A stretch of DNA of 64,000 nucleotides from Brachyhypopomus gauderio (GCF_052324685.1 NC_135212.1:23256816-23320815), one strand, 5' to 3'; positions 40,601 to 52,080 are shown, counted from the stretch's first letter. Made by a program: numbers and translations. The notes: generated by a model not told the origin, from the letters alone.

Positions 40601-41765
40601 TGTAATATAGACAGAAAAACATATTTAAGCTTTTAGAGAGCGACTCGTCACAATCAGAACATGCAGGCCAGCTGTGGCTGGATGGGCGAACACAACCTAC
40701 ATGAGTGCAGACTCTTGAAACACACTGTAAAATAAAGCATACTGCTGTCTGTAAAATTGACCTTTTGCATGGTAACCGTATATGTGAGTCATGTATTAAG
40801 TATCTTACTAAAGCGTTTTTATCTCCAAACTAACTCTAGGCATTTGGCCAGATATGGTATATATTCCATTGGTAAAGATGGGAAAAACACAATGTGGCGT
40901 TAAAATACTGTACCTTCATCTTTTAATAAAACAATAGATCCATGCATATAGGCCTACACGAAAAGTGCTAGAACAGTTAAACTCTATAGCAGATTACACG
41001 TTTGGTTTAGTCTAAAAGCCCACAACTTCAACCACAAATTCAGTGATTTAAGTGTGGAATCTAAATGTAACATCTAGATCATGTCGCTCCACGTTCATAC
41101 TGACCGGAGCCCGATGAGAATATACTAAGCGAACAATGGTGACTGAATTGTCAACGAATTTGAGCACAAAATTGGCACGGAGACACGGATGGTGTCTGAC
41201 ACCAGGGGGTACGGGGTGTGAGAGGGGTCAGACACGACCTGCTCTACCTTTTCATCAACACATTCCTGTCAGCAAAATAACTAATAGAAACAGAGAATGT
41301 GCTGCTATTATGGTACATGTACTATAGTTTCGGTAGTGTTGGGTTCTTGTGTTTGTTGCTGGGCATTTAAGATTTTACCGGACGATTTACATTCTAGGAC
41401 AAGCTTTAAGTTTAAAAACGAGCTAAGTGTTCGGTGAGAAATACATAAGGCATAATTACCCTCCCTTAATTATCAGTCACCACCACTTTATTAGAAAACA
41501 CTTACTATGTTCTTACAATCTGTTCATCAGCGTTTTCTACAACAGGAACTACACCTACCCGGTGTTTCTCGTGAATAAATGTTTCAAATAAAGAGGGTAT
41601 ACCACCCCACCACCATGACCATTACAACACACAGTCTCTCTCATTCACACATTCCTGATATAAGGGCGGGCTTCACATTTGTAACACTTTCAGGACATTT
41701 GTTGGCACATTCCATGTTAACTCGCTACAATCCTTTTAAACTTTAAATGCACGTTCAGTGTAGTC

Positions 41766-42278
41766 GTGCACGTGACGCCCCACGTGCTCGTTTTCTTTTG
41801 CAGAGCAAACAGTAGACTGGCCGTACGAAAGTGCACAGCCTCCGTCCATGGAAAGTTCCGACGAAAAACATCAAACTCTAATGGACTCTCGAGCTCTCGA
41901 GACAGAGTGGCCCCAGACTGCAGGGCATTTATTAAAACACACACACACACTTTCTATGGTAGAGCTACGCAGAATGGGCTGGATAGGGATAGGGCAACAT
42001 TTAACATTAGAGGAAACTCAAAACATTTTGCTCAAAAACATTTTATACTTGATTGTCAGTGTTTTAAAGCAATCATGTCTGTTTGCACAAACCGTACCCA
42101 GAGTTCCAGGAGAACAGTTATTTTCAGGTTCAAAATGGTCAACCACACAGATATTAGAGAAACGCAAAGGCCTCAAAAAGAGTGTTTTAAAGGTCATTTT
42201 CACTGTTCCATACACCAGAAGTACGTTTCACAAACACACATTTCATTTATAACATGCAAAATCTTTGTATTTATTTAG
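41766..42278 (+). other. Unrecognised 170-codon open frame upstream of hsf4
   Basis: A non-repetitive open frame with a second, 134-codon frame overlapping it from 41848. Composition is basic and low in structure, and no motif or family is recognisable. No clear splice context ties it to hsf4, which starts 1.7 kb later. It is probably chance, but it is the longest non-repeat open frame in the intergenic region. Confidence 0.2.
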
Positions 42279-43498
42279 AAAATGTATTATGGGATTTCTA
42301 CTTAAAGGGGGATGCAAACTGCTTAGAAGGCCTCGTGTGTTTAGTAAAATATCACAATGCTGACGATGGACATAAACGTGTTCAAACTGAGCAGATAGCT
42401 TAACCGAATCACCTTAACTGAATCAGCTTATGACTAGAGGAGCCGAGGAAGCGTTTAGCATTTGCGCTAATTCATCATGCATTTGTGGGCCTTAATTAAA
42501 ACCTTCTGTAAGGGAATTTAGGATTTACTGTTTGTGACCTTCAATCTGAACATTCTGACATTGTTGTGTGTGGCCGTCGGTTAGATCTCCTCCTCTCATT
42601 CTTCCCACTCTACCTGCTTCTCCACCGATGACAAGCACCTATCATACTATTTTTTAATTCTTAACCAATTGCTTTTAGACACATCTTTATTTCCTAACTA
42701 GATGTCTTCCATTTTAAACTTTAGAACTCTTTCTGGCGCTGAGATGAGTAAAATAATTCTGCTACATGCAAATTTGTGAACCTGGCTCGACTTCAAAACA
42801 TAACACCTTCCATTAAGACAACTTTTAACCAAAATCCATGCAAAACAACAATAATAAATATTTATTTACTCCAAAAGGATGATTTCATAACTCTTGTTTA
42901 ATTGTTTTCTGACATATATTCGGTATTGGATACACTTTTGATTGTTTTCCATACTAAATTGAAGATATGCAGACCTGAATAGTGCAACAAACGGGTAAAG
43001 GCATGACTGTAGGTCCCTCTGCTGGCTGGGATGTGTTATAGCATTTTAGTGATTACGTGCTGGAGTCTATGGCAAAAAATCTATTCAGTTATCCGACAAA
43101 AATGTTTAAAAATTAATAAAAAAATTGCAAGTGGCCAGTATATATGAAGATCAATGTATTGGTTCAAACTATTTTAATAAAGATAAAATATATAAAATGT
43201 TAGTAACATTTTATCTAATCATGCACCTTCAGTTAAAGGATTTTTTAATCACATGTTTTGGTAAGGTGGTTACATAGAAAACTGTATTTTTCCTTGTTGC
43301 TTTTGAACAACATGAATAAATATGAAAGCAATAATAAAATTATGAAATTTGTAGTTTTAATTAAGTAATTCAACATTACTTCACTGTCAGTGTAGATTTA
43401 GAATGAATTCAAATGTCATATGTCATGTAATATTACAAATACCCGTGTTTACATTTCTAAACAATAGCTTTTGCTGCACAAAAATCAATTAGCACGTG

Positions 43499-43538
43499 CA
43501 CACACACACACACATACACACACACACACACACAGAGA

Positions 43539-43572
<34 letters not shown>
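43499..43572. repeat. Compound (CA)n(GA)n microsatellite
   Basis: CA run at 43499-43535 followed by GA to about 43572. Confidence 0.93.
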
Positions 43573-43575
<3 letters not shown>

Positions 43576-43891
43576 TACAACACTCCCCTATGCAGGTTGT
43601 GTGTGTTGGTGCATTGTGGCGCTTGGCGTGACCCGCTGGTGTTACTCCAGGCTTTGTCCAAGCACACATTGTTCCTGCAGTCTCTGTTGTTGCAGCAGCA
43701 GTGATACTACAGCCATTCTGCTGACACCCACCCAGCCTGGGGGTGACGTGGGCTGACAGGGCCCCATCACCCAGATACAGCGAGACACAGAGAGACACAC
43801 ACAGGGACAGAATCTGCAGCCTGCAAGCACTAACACGGAGATGGACTAAGGAATCTTGGAAAGCATATGTGCACGCACACACACTTCACAC

Positions 43892-43893
<2 letters not shown>

Positions 43894-43927
<34 letters not shown>
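43894..43927. repeat. (CA)n microsatellite just upstream of the hsf4 start codon
   Basis: About 16 CA units ending 30 bp before the hsf4 ATG, so they may lie in the 5' UTR or core promoter. Confidence 0.93.
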
Positions 43928-43929
<2 letters not shown>

Positions 43930-43956
43930 TTCGTGACGGAAACCCAAGACCAAGTA

Positions 43957-45279
43957 ATGCAGGAGTCTCCAGGTTCTGGAGGTGTGGATGGGGGCTATGG
44001 CAGTACTGTGCCTGCTTTCCTCAACAAACTGTGGACTCTGGTGGAGGATCCGGACACCAACCATCTCATCTGCTGGAGCACGGTGAGTCAGCTCAGACAA
44101 AATCCAAAAGCTTCTAACTATTAACGTTCATTACGAAAAAACGGTGCTTCTAACTATTAAAGTTCATTACGAAAAAAACAAACATGTCTGAATCATAAGA
44201 GCCTATTCTCTGTTTGGGGTTATCTAGAGTATAAACAAGAGAGGCAGGCCTTGGTTTTAATTATGATGATTTAGAGAAACAATATGTACAATCTGATACA
44301 GACAAAATATAGATAAGTGTTTTCTTATGTAGGTTTCTTCTCACAAGTTCAGTCCCTAAAACAATACTGAAATACCAGCTATGAAGATGAAAAGGGTCTC
44401 TGTGTCCATCTGTTCCACCTTGTCTTATCGTATTACACAATATGGAAATTATATGGTATTAATATGTTTACATAACAGCAGTCATCAAAGCAAAGCCTGC
44501 AGAAAAGTTCCCCAAGTTCCTCTGAACTCTGAAGCATCAGTCATGGTCTCCTGTAACACATTAGAATTCTTACACATTGTTGATGTTAACCAGCTGGATA
44601 CGGGGTAGCCATTTGAAGAATTCACCTGGATTTACATCTCCATCTAAAAGCACTCTCCTGTTTTGCGTGTAATCTTCTTGCTGAGAAGAACCATCGATTT
44701 GTGTTGCTGTTTGTATCTTGATCAGTTTTCAACAAATGTTGAAATAGAACAAGATTATTTGATATAGCATTAATAAACACCAAAAGATGATTTTTCTGAT
44801 ACTAGATTCTAGTTTAATGTTCCTGTTTTTACACCAGTCAGAGATGCACAGTCTTGCAGTTCTGAGTGTTTGTCCTTTGGGTTTGGTGTCTCCCATCTAG
44901 ACTGGCAGCAGCTTCCATGTCTTTGACCAGGGCAGCTTTGCTAAGGAGGTCTTACCCAAATACTTCAAGCACAACAACATGGCCAGCTTTGTGCGGCAGC
45001 TCAACATGTGTGCGTACCTTTCCACAACATGGCGGGAGCGACACTCAACAGTGTACCAGACACTACAGCCATCCTGATGCTAGTTAGTTACCGGTGCTGT
45101 TAGTTTAATTCTGATTTCCAAGTACATGTGACAGTTGAACTTCATCCAAGATCTAGTGTTGCAAAGAGGACTACATTAAAGCACCGTGTTGCATGCTTCC
45201 CAGGTTAAAAGAGATGACAGCTAATTAAAACTTGAAGTAAGTTGTTCTGCTGTTCTAGCTGTGAGCTAACAAGTCTGTG

Positions 45280-45329
<50 letters not shown>

Positions 45330-45509
45330 TGTTGTCTTATACCAGATGGCTTCAGAAAGGTGGTGAACATTGAGCAGAGTGGGCTGGTGAAGCCAGAACG
45401 AGATGACACCGAGTTCCAGCACCTCTATTTCCTGCAAGGCCATGAGCATCTGCTAGAACACATCAAACGCAAGGTGTCATGTGCACACACACACACACAC
45501 ACATACACA

Positions 45510-45552
<43 letters not shown>

Positions 45553-45925
45553 TTGCACACGCATTCGCACACACACACACACACACACACATACACACAC
45601 ACACACACACATTTGCACACACACGTTTGCACACACACTAATATCCCAAATCAAAACCCCTCCCATACCCTTGTTACTCCTCCACAAAGTAGCAGCTTCA
45701 GGGTGTTCTGCATGCATGCTGCCACTCTCCATGTGTGCTTTCCCACAGGTCTCCATCATGAAGAGTGAGGAGACCAAGGTGCGTCAGGAGGACCTGGCCA
45801 AGCTCCTGTATGAGCTTCAAGTGCTACGTGGCCAGCAGGACAGCATGGAGTCTCAGATGCAAGACATAAAACAGTAAGAGCCCATCTCCACCCACACACA
45901 AGCACTTGTGCACACACACAGGCAT

Positions 45926-45961
<36 letters not shown>

Positions 45962-48080
45962 ACACACGCACACACACACACACACGTCCGGTCAAAACTA
46001 GTTTTTGTCGGCACATTTCATCAACAGGCACATTTAACTATGGAGCTCTATAATGTGAATTATAAAATGATTGAATTCACCCTAAAATCAACATACAAAT
46101 TCAAACAAACATCTGTCTATCATCTCTCTGTAGGCAGAATGAAATGCTGTGGAGAGAGGTAATGTCACTGCGACTAAACCATACACAACAGCAGAAAGCC
46201 ATGAACAAGGTAGGAAACACTTCAAATGATGCACAAGTAGGTAAGGGGAGGTGGGGTGTATTAGTAAACTAGGAGAGGTGGTGTACAGGTGTACTAGTAG
46301 GCTAGGGGAGGTGGTGTACAGATGTAGTAGTAGGCTAGGGGAGGTGGTGTACAGGTGTAGTAGTAGGCTAGAGGAGGTGGTGTACAGGTGTAGTAGTAGG
46401 CTAGAGGAGGTGGTGTACAGGTGTAGTAGTAGGCTAGGGGAGGTGGTGTACAGGTGTAGTAGTAGGCTAGGGGAGGTGGTGTACAGGTGTAGTATCAGGC
46501 TAGGGGATGGGGTGGTGTACAGGTGTATTAGTAGGCTAGGGGAGGTGGTGTACAGGTGTAGTAGTAGGCTAGAGGAGGTGGTGTACAGGTGTAGTAGTAG
46601 GCTAGAGGAGGTGGTGTACAGGTGTAGTAGTAGGCTAGAGGAGGTGGTGTACAGGTGTAGTAGTAGGCTAGGGGATGGGGTGGTGTACAGGTTTATTAGT
46701 AGGCTAGGGGAGGTGGTGTACAGGTGTAGTAGTAGGCTAGAGGAGGTGGTGTACAGGTGTAGTAGCAGGCTAGGGGAGGTGGTGTACAGGTGTAGTAGTA
46801 GGCTAGAGGAGGTGGTGTACAGGTGTAGTAGCAGGCTAGGGGAGGTGGTGTACAGGTGTAGTAGTAGGCTAGGGGAGGTGGTGTACAGGTGTAGTAGTAG
46901 GCTAGAGGAGGTGGTGTACAGGTGTAGTAGCAGGCTAGGGGAGGTGGTGTACAGGTGTAGTATCAGGCTAGGGGATGGGGTGGTGTACAGGTGTATTAGT
47001 AGGCTAGAGGAGGTGGTGTACAGGTGTAGTAGTAGGCTAGAGGAGGTGGTGTACAGGTGTAGTAGTAGATTAGAGGAGGTGGTGTACAGGTGTAGTAGCA
47101 GGCTAGGGGAGGTGGTGTACAGGTGTAGTAGCAGGCTAGGGGATGGGGTGGTGTACAGGTGTATTAGTAGGCTAGGGGAGGTGGTGTACAGGTGTAGTAG
47201 TAGATTAGAGGAGGTGGTGTACAGGTGTAGTAGTAGGCTAGAGGAGGTGGTGTACAGGTGTAGTAGCAGGCTAGGGGAGGTGGTGTACAGGTGTAGTAGT
47301 AGGCTAGGGGAGGTGGTGTACAGGTGTAGTAGTAGGCTAGAGGAGGTGGTGTACAGGTGTAGTAGCAGGCTAGGGGAGGTGGTGTACAGGTGTAGTATCA
47401 GGCTAGGGGATGGGGTGGTGTACAGGTGTATTAGTAGGCTAGAGGAGGTGGTGTACAGGTGTAGTAGTAGGCTAGAGGAGGTGGTGTACAGGTGTAGTAG
47501 TAGATTAGAGGAGGTGGTGTACAGGTGTAGTAGCAGGCTAGGGGAGGTGGTGTACAGGTGTAGTAGCAGGCTAGGGGATGGGGTGGTGTACAGGTGTATT
47601 AGTAGGCTAGGGGAGGTGGTGTACAGGTGTAGTAGTAGATTAGAGGAGGTGGTGTACAGGTGTAGTAGTAGGCTAGAGGAGGTGGTGTACAGGTGTAGTA
47701 GTAGGCTAGAGGAGGTGGTGTACAGGTGTAGTAGTAGGTTAGAGGAGGTGGTGTACAGGTGTAGTAGTAGGAATGCCTGGGGGGGATGCAGGTATGTAAG
47801 AATGTGCTAGTGGTGTTACAGTGTATGTCTGTGCTAGGGGGGAAGTATTATAGGGATATATGAGGGATATAGCAGAGGTTTAGGGGAAAGTGGTATAGGG
47901 GTATTTGAGGGATCATGGGGACGTAGGGATTGCTGGGATTGTTAATGCAGTACAGTCATGCTGACTCACTCTCTGGTTCTGACTGCTGCTGCAGCTGATT
48001 CAGTTCCTATTCAGCCAGATGCAGCCCAGTGCCCCCAGTGGAATGAAGAGAAAGCTGTGAGTACTCAAACACACACACAC

Positions 48081-48127
<47 letters not shown>

Positions 48128-49129
48128 TTCACTATCAAATGAACATTAGGTGAAGTTCTAATAAACAGCAGTAGGAAAGGCCAGCTCAGCTGGATGTGGT
48201 CAGCTGACACCGTTCGTGCAGCTGGCCTGGATGGAGATGAATGATGAATGAGACCTGCTGAGCTCTGGGGCACAAACACACACAGCACTTCACTGAACCA
48301 CAGCACATGACCCTCAGGCCTCTGTGGAGAAAAGCACCGTCAGCTAGAGCAACATGTGAGAACACATCAGAGCACGAGCACAAGGCTCAGTAACACATTA
48401 CACCATGCTACAACTCTCACCCCACCAGTGTGAACAATACCACAGCTATACTCGTAGATAAAGAGAGGAACTTGTCAGTGGACGTATGAAATAATAGCAT
48501 CATACATTCTCACCTACATGCTACTTGGTTTCTTGTTTACTCATTTATTATTAAGTATTTTTAGACTTAACAAAATGGTTACTGAGTACGACCCATTACC
48601 ATCCTCTAACCCCGAACCTAACCCATAGCCAACCTACTAACATGGTCTCCATCTGGGCTTTGCTCTTCTTACTATGCTTTCCTGTCCATCAGGCCTCTGA
48701 TGTTGGATGATGGCTCCACCACTCCTCCCGTCTTCTCCAGGTCTGGTCACTCTCACACCATGGAGACAAGCTCACACCATGTTCACACCATGGAGCCCAT
48801 GCAACACCCCTGCTGTGTCCAGTCGGTAAGTGACAGAGCTTAAGTGAGCTTAAGTAAGTGAGCTTAAGTTCAACTGCTTCTACAAAGCTTCTGACACTCC
48901 ATCTGTCAGAGACGGTAGTAGAAAAATGGCACGTTTTTTTTTTTGCCATAATAAAGCAATAAAGCAGTGATAATTTAAATACACAATCACACAATCTCTT
49001 TCTTTTGAATGCTACTCTCAGGTAACCACAGAGTCTGCACTCTGTCCCTCAAGCAGCGCAGTGATGGGAGAACCAACCATCTCAGATGTTACTGAAATGT
49101 CACACTTGTCTATGTATGGCCAGTCAAGG

Positions 49130-49222
<93 letters not shown>

Positions 49223-50997
49223 CTCATTATATATATAAAATGTATATACAATATATACATAATAATAATATTATTATGTGTTATGTGATGATGTAAGTGT
49301 GGTCTGTCCTATCAGGGAGAAGTGCCTCACTTTTATTAAGGAGGAGCCAGTGAGTCCAGGTGTGCATGGGCAGGGTGAGGTCATACCATTGCGCTCTTGT
49401 GAGGTGTGTGCTGAACCCCCCGTCTTGCCCGTGGCTATGGTACAGTCTGTGCTGGAGGGCCGAGGAGCAGGCACTGAAGAGAGGAGGGACCGGAGGACCA
49501 TGCTGGACAGGTTGGGGTGCTGGACAACCGCAGTGCCACAGGGTGTGGTGTTTAACCGCGGGGTGTGGTGTTTAACCACGGGGTGTGGTGTTTAACCACA
49601 GGGTGTGGTGTTTAACCAGGACTGGTGTTTATGCTATGAAGGGCTTAATTGTGCTGGTGCATGTGTGTTAGACCAGACATATGTGATGCTATGGAGAATG
49701 GGGACATGAGTTTGGAAGAAGTACAGCTCCTCCTGCACAGCCACCAACAGAGTACGGAGCCCTGTGCTGCCACTGGGGACGTAAGAACAGCACACGTGCG
49801 GCACGTGACATATACACACACACACACACACATGTACAGCATGTGACATATATACACACACACACACACACACGTATGGCACATAACATATACACGTACA
49901 CACACACACATACGGCACTAGACATACACGCACACACACACATACAGCACGTGACATTTACACGCATACACATACAGCACGTGACATACACACACACACA
50001 TACAGCACGTGACATATATAAACACACACACACAAGTACAGCATGTGACATACACACACACACACACACACACACGTACGGCACGTGACACATACACGCC
50101 CACAGACACATACAGCACGTGATATATACACAGACACACACGTACAGCACGTGACAAATACATGCGCACGTGCGCGTACACACAGGCTTAACAAATACAA
50201 TACTACCACTTACAAAGAATGAATAATTTAGAGCCAATCAGTAAAACTTCAGATTTATTCGTGGGAGCTATGATCTGTTTGTGTATTGGGAGAGGAATCT
50301 AAGTAGTATGTATAACTGAATATCATAGCAATGACAGTAAAATCAGTAGCTATGAATATTCTGGCCAAGGGGCAAGATAGACCTTAAGGAGTGGTCCAAG
50401 AACTGAAGCCAGGAGAGAGAGTTTATGTGTACCTAGTGTGAGAAACTTGTCTAGAATAAAATATGGCCTGAATCATTTGTAGAGCAGTATCCGTGATAAC
50501 AGTCGAGGAAAAATTATAATTTAATAACAGCGTTGAGTGTTAGTTTGCACTCAATATGTAAAGATGAGAATATGGCTTGTGCTTTCTTAAATGCGTGTGT
50601 TCTTTAAACTGGGTGATGCAAAGTTAATTCTTTAGTCATTGGTTCCCTTACAGCCAGCCACACTTGGCTTGCCTGCGGATGAGTGGAACTTCACAGAGAT
50701 GGACCCCAGTCTGAAACCAGTGGCTCCCATGGTATTGGACAAACACATTTTTAAAGCTGCTAAATGTTTTTTGGATGCAATGTACATTGAACAAAGATTC
50801 TGTGTCATCACTTATTACAACCCCTGAAAATCCTGATGATTTTTTTTATTGTACCATGTTGTATTATGTTGTCTGTGTGTGTATTGTATGCAAAGGAGTT
50901 CGCTAACCTCCTCGTGCCTACTGCTGTGTCCCAGTACATGTTTCAGAGCCAGGAAGGAGAGGCCTGCCTGACTGCTGGCTGTAATAGTGAACAGTGA
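43957..50997 (+). CDS. hsf4: Heat shock factor protein 4
   Basis: HSF4 is a nuclear trimeric transcription factor binding heat-shock elements; in vertebrates it is chiefly known from lens development. Twelve coding exons join in frame: 43957-44082, 44901-45009, 45346-45473, 45749-45873, 46134-46209, 47995-48056, 48693-48825, 49022-49128, 49316-49510, 49672-49780, 50654-50731 and 50935-50997, giving 436 aa. The start is MQESPGSGG, like mammalian HSF4 (MQEAP). The DNA-binding domain is about residues 17-121 ([15 protein letters not shown], then [10 protein letters not shown] and [11 protein letters not shown]). The HR-A/B trimerisation region is about 122-195. Exon 9 holds the phospho-dependent sumoylation motif IKEEPVSP at residues 296-303 (Lys297). 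All introns are GT-AG; the exon 9 donor (GTTGGG) is weak. It is convergent with nudt21 and divergent from gnao1. HSF4 rather than HSF1 or HSF2 is chosen from the N-terminus, the LRGxQxSMES coiled coil and the exon 9 text. Confidence 0.95.
44901..45473 (+). CDS. hsf4: hsf4 exons 2-3: core of the HSF DNA-binding domain
   Basis: Exon 2 (44901-45009) encodes the recognition-helix segment [17 protein letters not shown], the most conserved stretch of the HSF family. Exon 3 (45346-45473) completes the winged helix with [20 protein letters not shown] and the [20 protein letters not shown] tail. Tyr79 is split across the junction (T|AT). The 336-bp intron between them is half filled by a (GT)n repeat ending about 13 bp before the exon 3 acceptor. 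Confidence 0.95.
45282..45332. repeat. (GT)n tract near hsf4 exon 3 acceptor
   Basis: About 25 GT units with one GTAT interruption, ending 13 bp before exon 3. Confidence 0.95.
45481..45640. repeat. Imperfect (CA)n array filling hsf4 intron 3
   Basis: CA repeats with CATACA, CATTTGCACACG and GCATTCGC interruptions start 8 bp after the exon 3 donor and fill over half of the 275-bp intron. Confidence 0.93.
45749..46209 (+). CDS. hsf4: hsf4 exons 4-5: HR-A/B trimerisation coiled coil
   Basis: Exon 4 (45749-45873) encodes [20 protein letters not shown] and [18 protein letters not shown]. Exon 5 (46134-46209) encodes [20 protein letters not shown] and KAMNK. Spaced leucines and methionines with a Q-N-E-M-L-W-R-E-V core match HSF4 (QNEILWREV in mammals). 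The Gln codon is split CA|G. Intron 5, which follows, carries the large minisatellite. Confidence 0.93.
45903..45986. repeat. Imperfect (CA)n in hsf4 intron 4
   Basis: CA repeats with GTAC, TACA and GCAC interruptions, starting about 30 bp after the exon 4 donor. Confidence 0.9.
46250..47772 (+). repeat. 33-bp minisatellite with 435-bp higher-order period, hsf4 intron 5
   Basis: About 46 copies of a unit built from AGGCTAGAGGAGGTGGTG followed by TACAGGTGTAGTAGT. Variants are GGGGAGG versus GAGGAGG, TAGCAGG versus TAGTAGG, and a 36-bp form with GGGGATGGGGTGG. The marker TATCAGGCTAGGGGATG recurs at 46493, 46961 and 47396. The last two are exactly 435 bp apart (eleven 33-bp and two 36-bp units), so whole blocks have been duplicated. 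Unit lengths are multiples of three and free of stops, giving a spurious 519-codon frame of [11 protein letters not shown] repeats. Confidence 0.97.
48068..48125. repeat. (CA)n(GA)n microsatellite after hsf4 exon 6
   Basis: A short CA then GA run begins about 12 bp after the exon 6 donor. Confidence 0.92.
49133..49218. repeat. (TA)n microsatellite at the hsf4 exon 8 donor
   Basis: About 42 TA units begin within about 6 bp of the GTATATG donor and fill nearly half of the 187-bp intron 8. Confidence 0.95.
49316..49510 (+). CDS. hsf4: hsf4 exon 9: regulatory region with sumoylation motif
   Basis: This exon encodes [16 protein letters not shown] and then [14 protein letters not shown], aligning with mammalian HSF4 LALLKEEPASPG and LPVAVVQAILEGKG. 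The motif I-K-E-E-P-V-S-P fits the phosphorylation-dependent sumoylation consensus. The donor is GTTGGG; it is accepted because exon 10 (from 49672) continues in frame as [21 protein letters not shown] 21-bp tandem repeat starts about 25 bp after the donor. Confidence 0.9.
49536..49620 (+). repeat. 21-bp tandem repeat in hsf4 intron 9, four copies
   Basis: The unit GGGTGTGGTGTTTAACCACG is repeated with single-base differences and makes up about half of the 161-bp intron. Confidence 0.9.
49790..50170 (+). repeat. E-box-containing imperfect minisatellite in hsf4 intron 10
   Basis: About eleven units of GTACGGCACGTGACATATAC followed by CA repeats of varying length. At least seven units keep a perfect CACGTG; others show CATGTG or CACATA. 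The array starts about 10 bp after the exon 10 donor. Confidence 0.88.
50654..50997 (+). CDS. hsf4: hsf4 exons 11-12: C-terminus with two possible ends
   Basis: Exon 11 encodes [20 protein letters not shown] and KPVAPM, then either splices at GTATTG (after 50731) to exon 12 (50935-50997, [19 protein letters not shown], stop at 50995-50997) or reads on to a TGA at 50825-50827. The spliced form gives 436 aa and the read-through form about 447 aa. The spliced form is preferred because exon 12 looks coding (acidic, in phase, good CCCAG acceptor), while the read-through text is low in complexity. Confidence 0.8.
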
Positions 50998-52080
50998 ACA
51001 GTAAAAGTTGTGACCCTGGTCATGGCGCAGGCTTCCCGCCTCTGACCATCAGATACTTTCACCTGGAAATTCAGACCAAACTCCAGTTGACCAAACTCTC
51101 ATTGATGGCCTGGATAGCATTTTATCTGCCAAACGAAGTGACCACAGAGACACTATTAAGCAGGATTCTTGCTGGATTCAACATGAAGTTGAACATTAGT
51201 CATAAACAATGTTGGCACTCAGCTAAGATTTTTTCTCTCTTTCTGATCTTCAAAGAAAATGTCAGCACCAGGACAGGATATCTACAAATCAGTCATATGC
51301 AAAAACTCTTCATTTCACTTCAGTTCTCTTCAGTTTCATTTTGTTTAGTTTTTCATAGACAAACCTATGTGAACAACATGGCCAATTGACTCTCCCTAAA
51401 TCCAGTTTAATAATGAGGCCCAAAGATACCGGGAGTCATCACTGGAGAGCACTGTGTTACTCAATACTTTACTGGCCAGAATTTCACATGGTAAAACTTA
51501 ATCAATGATTGATTACTAAGGCACAGAATGGAATTTGAATGTGATTAACCTAATCAAAGGAATTTAAGTGTTTGCAATTCAAAGCATTTTATTACATTGG
51601 ATATCTGTGTAAACATGATGAATGATGATTGATTGAATCGTCAACTACAATAGATGGGGCTTATAGTATTTTTTACACATTTGAATGTGTTTTTAGAAAT
51701 CTATGATGTATGATTTTTAAGTGAATTACGTTAATTTCATATTAGTTATTCATAAACCTATTTCTAAAGCATACAACATCTACAGTGTATATCTCGCCTC
51801 AGGAACATTCCTCTTCGGTGTCCAGCAGTAGTCTGCCAGCACAGATCAGGTCCTTCTGCTGAGATATTCCCTCCTTTTCTGCCAGCATGAAGTGCGTGTG
51901 TATTACTGTATGAAAAGCTGGACCCGCTTTGAATGCACTTTAGTCTGTGTTGGAGTTGCTGCGTGTGGACGTGGGGTTTAAAATCGTAAAAACAAATGTA
52001 TATATTATTTTAGTGGATCACATACTATATTTGTATTTAAATATATATTTATAACAATAAATATAGAAACTGTTTATCAT
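50998..52080 (+). other. hsf4: hsf4 3' UTR and polyadenylation signal
   Basis: The stretch after the hsf4 stop has no tandem repeats or recognisable coding sequence and becomes AT-rich. A canonical AATAAA lies at 52056-52061, about 1.06 kb after the stop, and is the likeliest poly(A) signal seen. Transcript evidence would be needed to place the cleavage site. Confidence 0.5.

Noticed and set aside
43011..43035. CTCF-like CCCTCTGCTGGCTGG
   Set aside because: Only the short CCAGCAGAGGG core fits, a common chance match.
46251..47810. 519-aa open frame of [11 protein letters not shown] repeats as a protein-coding gene
   Set aside because: It is entirely a minisatellite inside hsf4 intron 5; the frame is open only because the units are multiples of three without stops.
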